Positions 6,028-8,580 of a stretch of 8,580 nucleotides of DNA are shown here, one piece after another. The stretch is from NCBI GenBank assembly GCA_030040695.1, contig JASHTE010000025.1:1-8580 (forward strand), read 5' to 3'. Source of the DNA: Vulcanimicrobiota bacterium (GTDB taxonomy: Bacteria > Vulcanimicrobiota > Vulcanimicrobiia > Vulcanimicrobiales > Vulcanimicrobiaceae). Made by a program: the position numbers and the translations under genes. The notes under the pieces were generated by a model. That model was not told where the DNA came from and did not search any database. It saw nothing but the letters and a program-made list of their open reading frames with translations. Each line of letters opens with the position of its first letter. Positions within the stretch are counted from its first letter, which is position 1.

Positions 6028-7317
6028 TTACGCCTCTTCGTTCTCGTCGCGCTCGATCTCGACCGGCATAGATTCCGGCTCGAAGCCTTCGAGGTTCAGA
6101 CGAATCTCCTCGTGGCCTTGCTCGAGCGCAGCCTCGTGCAATCCTTCCTGTTCGGCGTCGAGCGGATCGTATTCTTCCGCGACTGCGGTCGTCGCCTCGC
6201 TGCGCTTGCGGCGATAGTGCGAGGACGTGCCCTGCTGTGGCACGGCGCGTGCCGCCTTCTCCTTTGCCCGCCGCTCACGGCGCGCGGCGATGATGTCCTC
6301 GCGCGCACGGCCCCCGCGCTGTGCGGCGCTGCTGTCGGAGCGCGAAGCGGTACGGTCGGGCACGCGCGCAGCGGCGCGAAGACGAGCGGCGTGCTCGAGT
6401 TGACGCTTCCTGAACGCGAGCACGAGCGGTGCCGAATAGAAGATCGAATGATAGCCGCCCGAGCAGATGCCGACGAGCAGGGCGAAGCCGAAGTTCTTTA
6501 AGCTTGCGCCGCCGAGAGCGAGTAACGCCACGAGCGTAATCACGACAGTCGCGAGCGTATTGACGGAGCGCGTCATCGTCTGCTTTATCGACTCGTTCAC
6601 GATGTAGTCGTACGGCTTGTCGTGCATGAGCTTCGTATTCTCGCGTATTCGGTCGAGAATGACGATCGTGTCCATGACGGAGTAGCCGATCACGGTGAGG
6701 ACGGCTGCCAGGAAGGCGTCGTCGGCCTGCCGCCCGGCGAGCGCGTAGATGCCGATCATCATCAGCGCATCGCGCGCGAGCGCGATGACCGTAACGAGAC
6801 CGAAGATGTAGTTCCAACCGAAACGGAAGGCGATGTAGAGAAACTGGATCGAGAGCGCGATGACGAGCGCCTCCAACGCATCGCGTAGATACTCGGCGCC
6901 GAGCGATGGCCCGACGGAGGTGATTTGCGAGGCGTTGTGATCGATCGGCGCTACCGTTCCGAGCGCGTCCCACAGCTGCTGCGCGTTGTTCGCCAAGGCT
7001 GTTTGCGTGTCGATGACAACCTCGTTACCTTTGGCGCCCGCGGTCGTGATCTGCGTTCCGACGAGCGCAGGCCTCATGCTCGCGAGCGCTTTGGCGACTT
7101 CGGGAATCGTCACCGGCTTCGTAAAGGTGGCTTGAACGTCGGTGCCGCCCGTGAACGACAGGCCGAGCCGCAGCATGTGGGACGGTTGGAAGCCGTTGCC
7201 GCCTTGGAACCCGTGGTAGATCATCGCGCCGAGACCGCACGCGATGATGAGGTACGAGATCGCAGAGACGATCCTGAACCAGCCGACGATGTTCCAGTTA
7301 AGACGCCGGAAGAACAT
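6028..7317 (-). CDS. secF: Protein translocase subunit SecF
   Basis: SecF pairs with SecD in the inner membrane and helps proton-driven completion of Sec export. The 429-residue protein shows TM1 (about 15-35) and the characteristic LSFTGGTD (53-60). A periplasmic P4-like domain follows (about 60-135), then SVGPSLGAEYLRDAL (134-148) leading into TM2. The diagnostic motif GYSVMDTIVILDRIREN (211-227) is present, and the last membrane segments span about 250-302. The start ATG overlaps the secD stop by one base (TAATG), with GGGGGAG about 10 bases upstream, which indicates translational coupling. Unusual is a tail of about 125 residues after the last membrane helix, beyond the usual length of about 300. 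It is strongly basic at 303-372 and acidic at 375-429. The subunit call is firm; the role of the tail is unknown. Confidence 0.95.
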   Translation of the reverse strand: MFFRRLNWNIVGWFRIVSAISYLIIACGLGAMIYHGFQGGNGFQPSHMLRLGLSFTGGTDVQATFTKPVTIPEVAKALASMRPALVGTQITTAGAKGNEVVIDTQTALANNAQQLWDALGTVAPIDHNASQITSVGPSLGAEYLRDALEALVIALSIQFLYIAFRFGWNYIFGLVTVIALARDALMMIGIYALAGRQADDAFLAAVLTVIGYSVMDTIVILDRIRENTKLMHDKPYDYIVNESIKQTMTRSVNTLATVVITLVALLALGGASLKNFGFALLVGICSGGYHSIFYSAPLVLAFRKRQLEHAARLRAAARVPDRTASRSDSSAAQRGGRAREDIIAARRERRAKEKAARAVPQQGTSSHYRRKRSEATTAVAEEYDPLDAEQEGLHEAALEQGHEEIRLNLEGFEPESMPVEIERDENEEA

Positions 7318-8580
7318 TAACTCGACGCTCCCCCGGTTGCGGCCTTCGAGAAGATCCCGACGTCGTCGCGCTTCACGCCGTAGAGCCCCGGTGCGGTAGC
7401 GAGGTCATTGTCGACGAGCGCGTCGACGAAGAAGCGCGTCACGAAGACCGCAGTCACGAGCGAGACGACCGTACCCCAGAAGAGCGCGAACGCAAAACCC
7501 TTGACGGTGCCGGTGCCGAGCATGTAGAGCACACCCGCGCCGACGATCGTCGTGAAGTGGCTATCGAAGACGGCGGTGAAAGCACGCTGGAATCCGACGC
7601 GCACCGCCGCGCGCAGCGTTTTGCCGTTCCAGAGCTCCTCTTTGATGCGTTCGAAGATGAGAACGTTTGCGTCGACCGCCATGCCGATCGAGAGCACGAA
7701 GCCCGCGATCGAGGGAAGCGTCAAGGCAGACTGCGAGACCGTGAAGATCGAGAGCATCACCAGCACGTAGACGGCGAGCGCGACATCGGCGAGGAAGCCC
7801 GGCAGGCGATAGGCGGCAATCATGAAGACGAGCACGAGGCATAGACCAAGTGCGGCAGCTTTGAGCGATTTCACGAGATCGATCTTGCCGAGCGTCGGCC
7901 CGATCGACTCGTTCTCGATGATCCGAATCGTGACGGGAAGTGCGCCTGCGTTCAGCTCGTTTGCGAGCTCGATCGTCTGCTGCTGCGTAAAGTTGCCCTC
8001 GATTTGCCCGTTACCGAAGATCGCGCTCTGAATGACCGGCGCCGAAATGTAGCGATGGTCGAGGAAAATTCCGAGGAGCTTGCCGACGTTGGCGCTGGTG
8101 ATCTTTCCGAAACGAGCCGCATCTCTGGTTTGGAAGAGCACGACAGGCGAGCCGCCCTGCTGATTGTATCCCGATTGCGCGCCCTTGAGATCCTTGCCGG
8201 AGTAGATGACCGGGCCCGAGCGGTCGTACGCAGTCTGCGCGACGTACTTCTCCGCAGCGGCGCGCTGCTTCGCCGTGATCCCAGGCTGCTGGAGCACTTG
8301 TAGGTTCTGCTCGGCAAGCGCTTCGACGTTCGGCGGGACGATCTTGAACTCGAGCACGGCAGCGGTCTCCAGCAGATGCTGTGCCTCCGCTGTCTGGCTC
8401 TGATTCAATCCCGGCAACTCGGTGAGAATGCGGTTCGGCCCAAAGGCTGAGATCGTCGGCTCGGCAACGCCAAGGCTGTTGATGCGGCGATCGATGATCT
8501 GGATCGTCTCCTGCTGCACCTGTTGCGTGATCTGAGGCACTTCCGCCGTCGGGTAGAGCTGCAGGAGCAGACGCGAGCCG
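7317..8580 (-). CDS. secD: Protein translocase subunit SecD (5' end beyond the window)
   Basis: SecD is the partner of SecF in the SecDF export motor. The frame is open to the right edge, so the first transmembrane helix and the start lie outside. About 420 residues are present. The visible N-terminal part reads GSRLLLQLYPTAE, then IIDRRINSLGVAEPTI and NRILTELPGL, the periplasmic P1 base. The P1 head has LLGIFLDHRYISAPVI and IEGNFT. Five C-terminal membrane segments follow. The diagnostic TLPSIAGFVLSIGMAVDAN with FERIKEE contains the conserved Asp implicated in proton use. A GTG at 8540 is internal: the conserved residues upstream of it are in frame, so it is not the start. The gene ends in TAA, overlapping the secF ATG by one base. 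Separate secD and secF genes are the common arrangement. Confidence 0.95.
   Translation of the reverse strand, partial: GSRLLLQLYPTAEVPQITQQVQQETIQIIDRRINSLGVAEPTISAFGPNRILTELPGLNQSQTAEAQHLLETAAVLEFKIVPPNVEALAEQNLQVLQQPGITAKQRAAAEKYVAQTAYDRSGPVIYSGKDLKGAQSGYNQQGGSPVVLFQTRDAARFGKITSANVGKLLGIFLDHRYISAPVIQSAIFGNGQIEGNFTQQQTIELANELNAGALPVTIRIIENESIGPTLGKIDLVKSLKAAALGLCLVLVFMIAAYRLPGFLADVALAVYVLVMLSIFTVSQSALTLPSIAGFVLSIGMAVDANVLIFERIKEELWNGKTLRAAVRVGFQRAFTAVFDSHFTTIVGAGVLYMLGTGTVKGFAFALFWGTVVSLVTAVFVTRFFVDALVDNDLATAPGLYGVKRDDVGIFSKAATGGASS
7328..7334 (-). promoter_or_regulatory. Ribosome binding site of secF inside the end of secD
   Basis: The minus strand reads GGGGGAG here, about 10 bases before the secF ATG at 7317. 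It lies within the last codons of secD. Together with the one-base stop/start overlap it supports the chosen secF start and coupled translation of the pair. Confidence 0.55.

Noticed and set aside
5157..6071. 304-codon plus-strand frame that includes the tandem repeat (VIPSRAAAL units)
   Set aside because: It is antisense to the helicase; the repeated peptide only reflects the 27-bp DNA repeat, and no domain is visible elsewhere in it.

Overview
The window is GC-rich bacterial chromosomal DNA with tightly packed genes. It carries core protein-export genes (secD, secF) next to a helicase and two unrelated peptidases. Split secD and secF genes, a DUF5117/DUF4953-type zinc metalloprotease and a dispersed repeat of the GTCATCCCGAGCGGAGCG type fit an environmental GC-rich phylum such as Eremiobacterota, Acidobacteriota or Chloroflexota. 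I cannot assign the phylum from the sequence alone. I see no rRNA, tRNA, insertion sequence, CRISPR array or phage gene.

Layout, left to right. A divergent gene starts on the minus strand at 52 and runs off the left edge. A 103-base divergent intergenic region follows; it ends in a 10-bp hairpin that contains the Shine-Dalgarno sequence of the next gene. A clostripain-like (C11) cysteine peptidase runs 156-1358 on the plus strand. Everything else is on the minus strand, so the transcription order is right to left: secD (5' end outside the window), secF (start overlaps the secD stop by one base), a roughly 300-base stretch with a tandem repeat, a HIRAN-domain SF2 helicase, and a secreted zinc metalloprotease that ends 23 bases from the C11 gene, convergent with it.

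How the genes relate. SecD and SecF are membrane partners that use the proton gradient to pull proteins across the membrane after SecA/SecYEG have started export. The metalloprotease has a signal peptide and is a plausible Sec client, but a near-consensus TTGACA box just upstream suggests its own promoter. The helicase probably acts in DNA repair or fork processing and may only share transcription with secDF.

The most unusual spot is 5727-6098. The helicase frame stays open through a 27-bp tandem repeat and looks coding on both sides of it, yet it has no ATG, GTG or TTG until inside the HIRAN domain. This is either an in-frame repeat insertion with a damaged or non-canonical start, or a sequence error. 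I found no convincing new multi-gene system.
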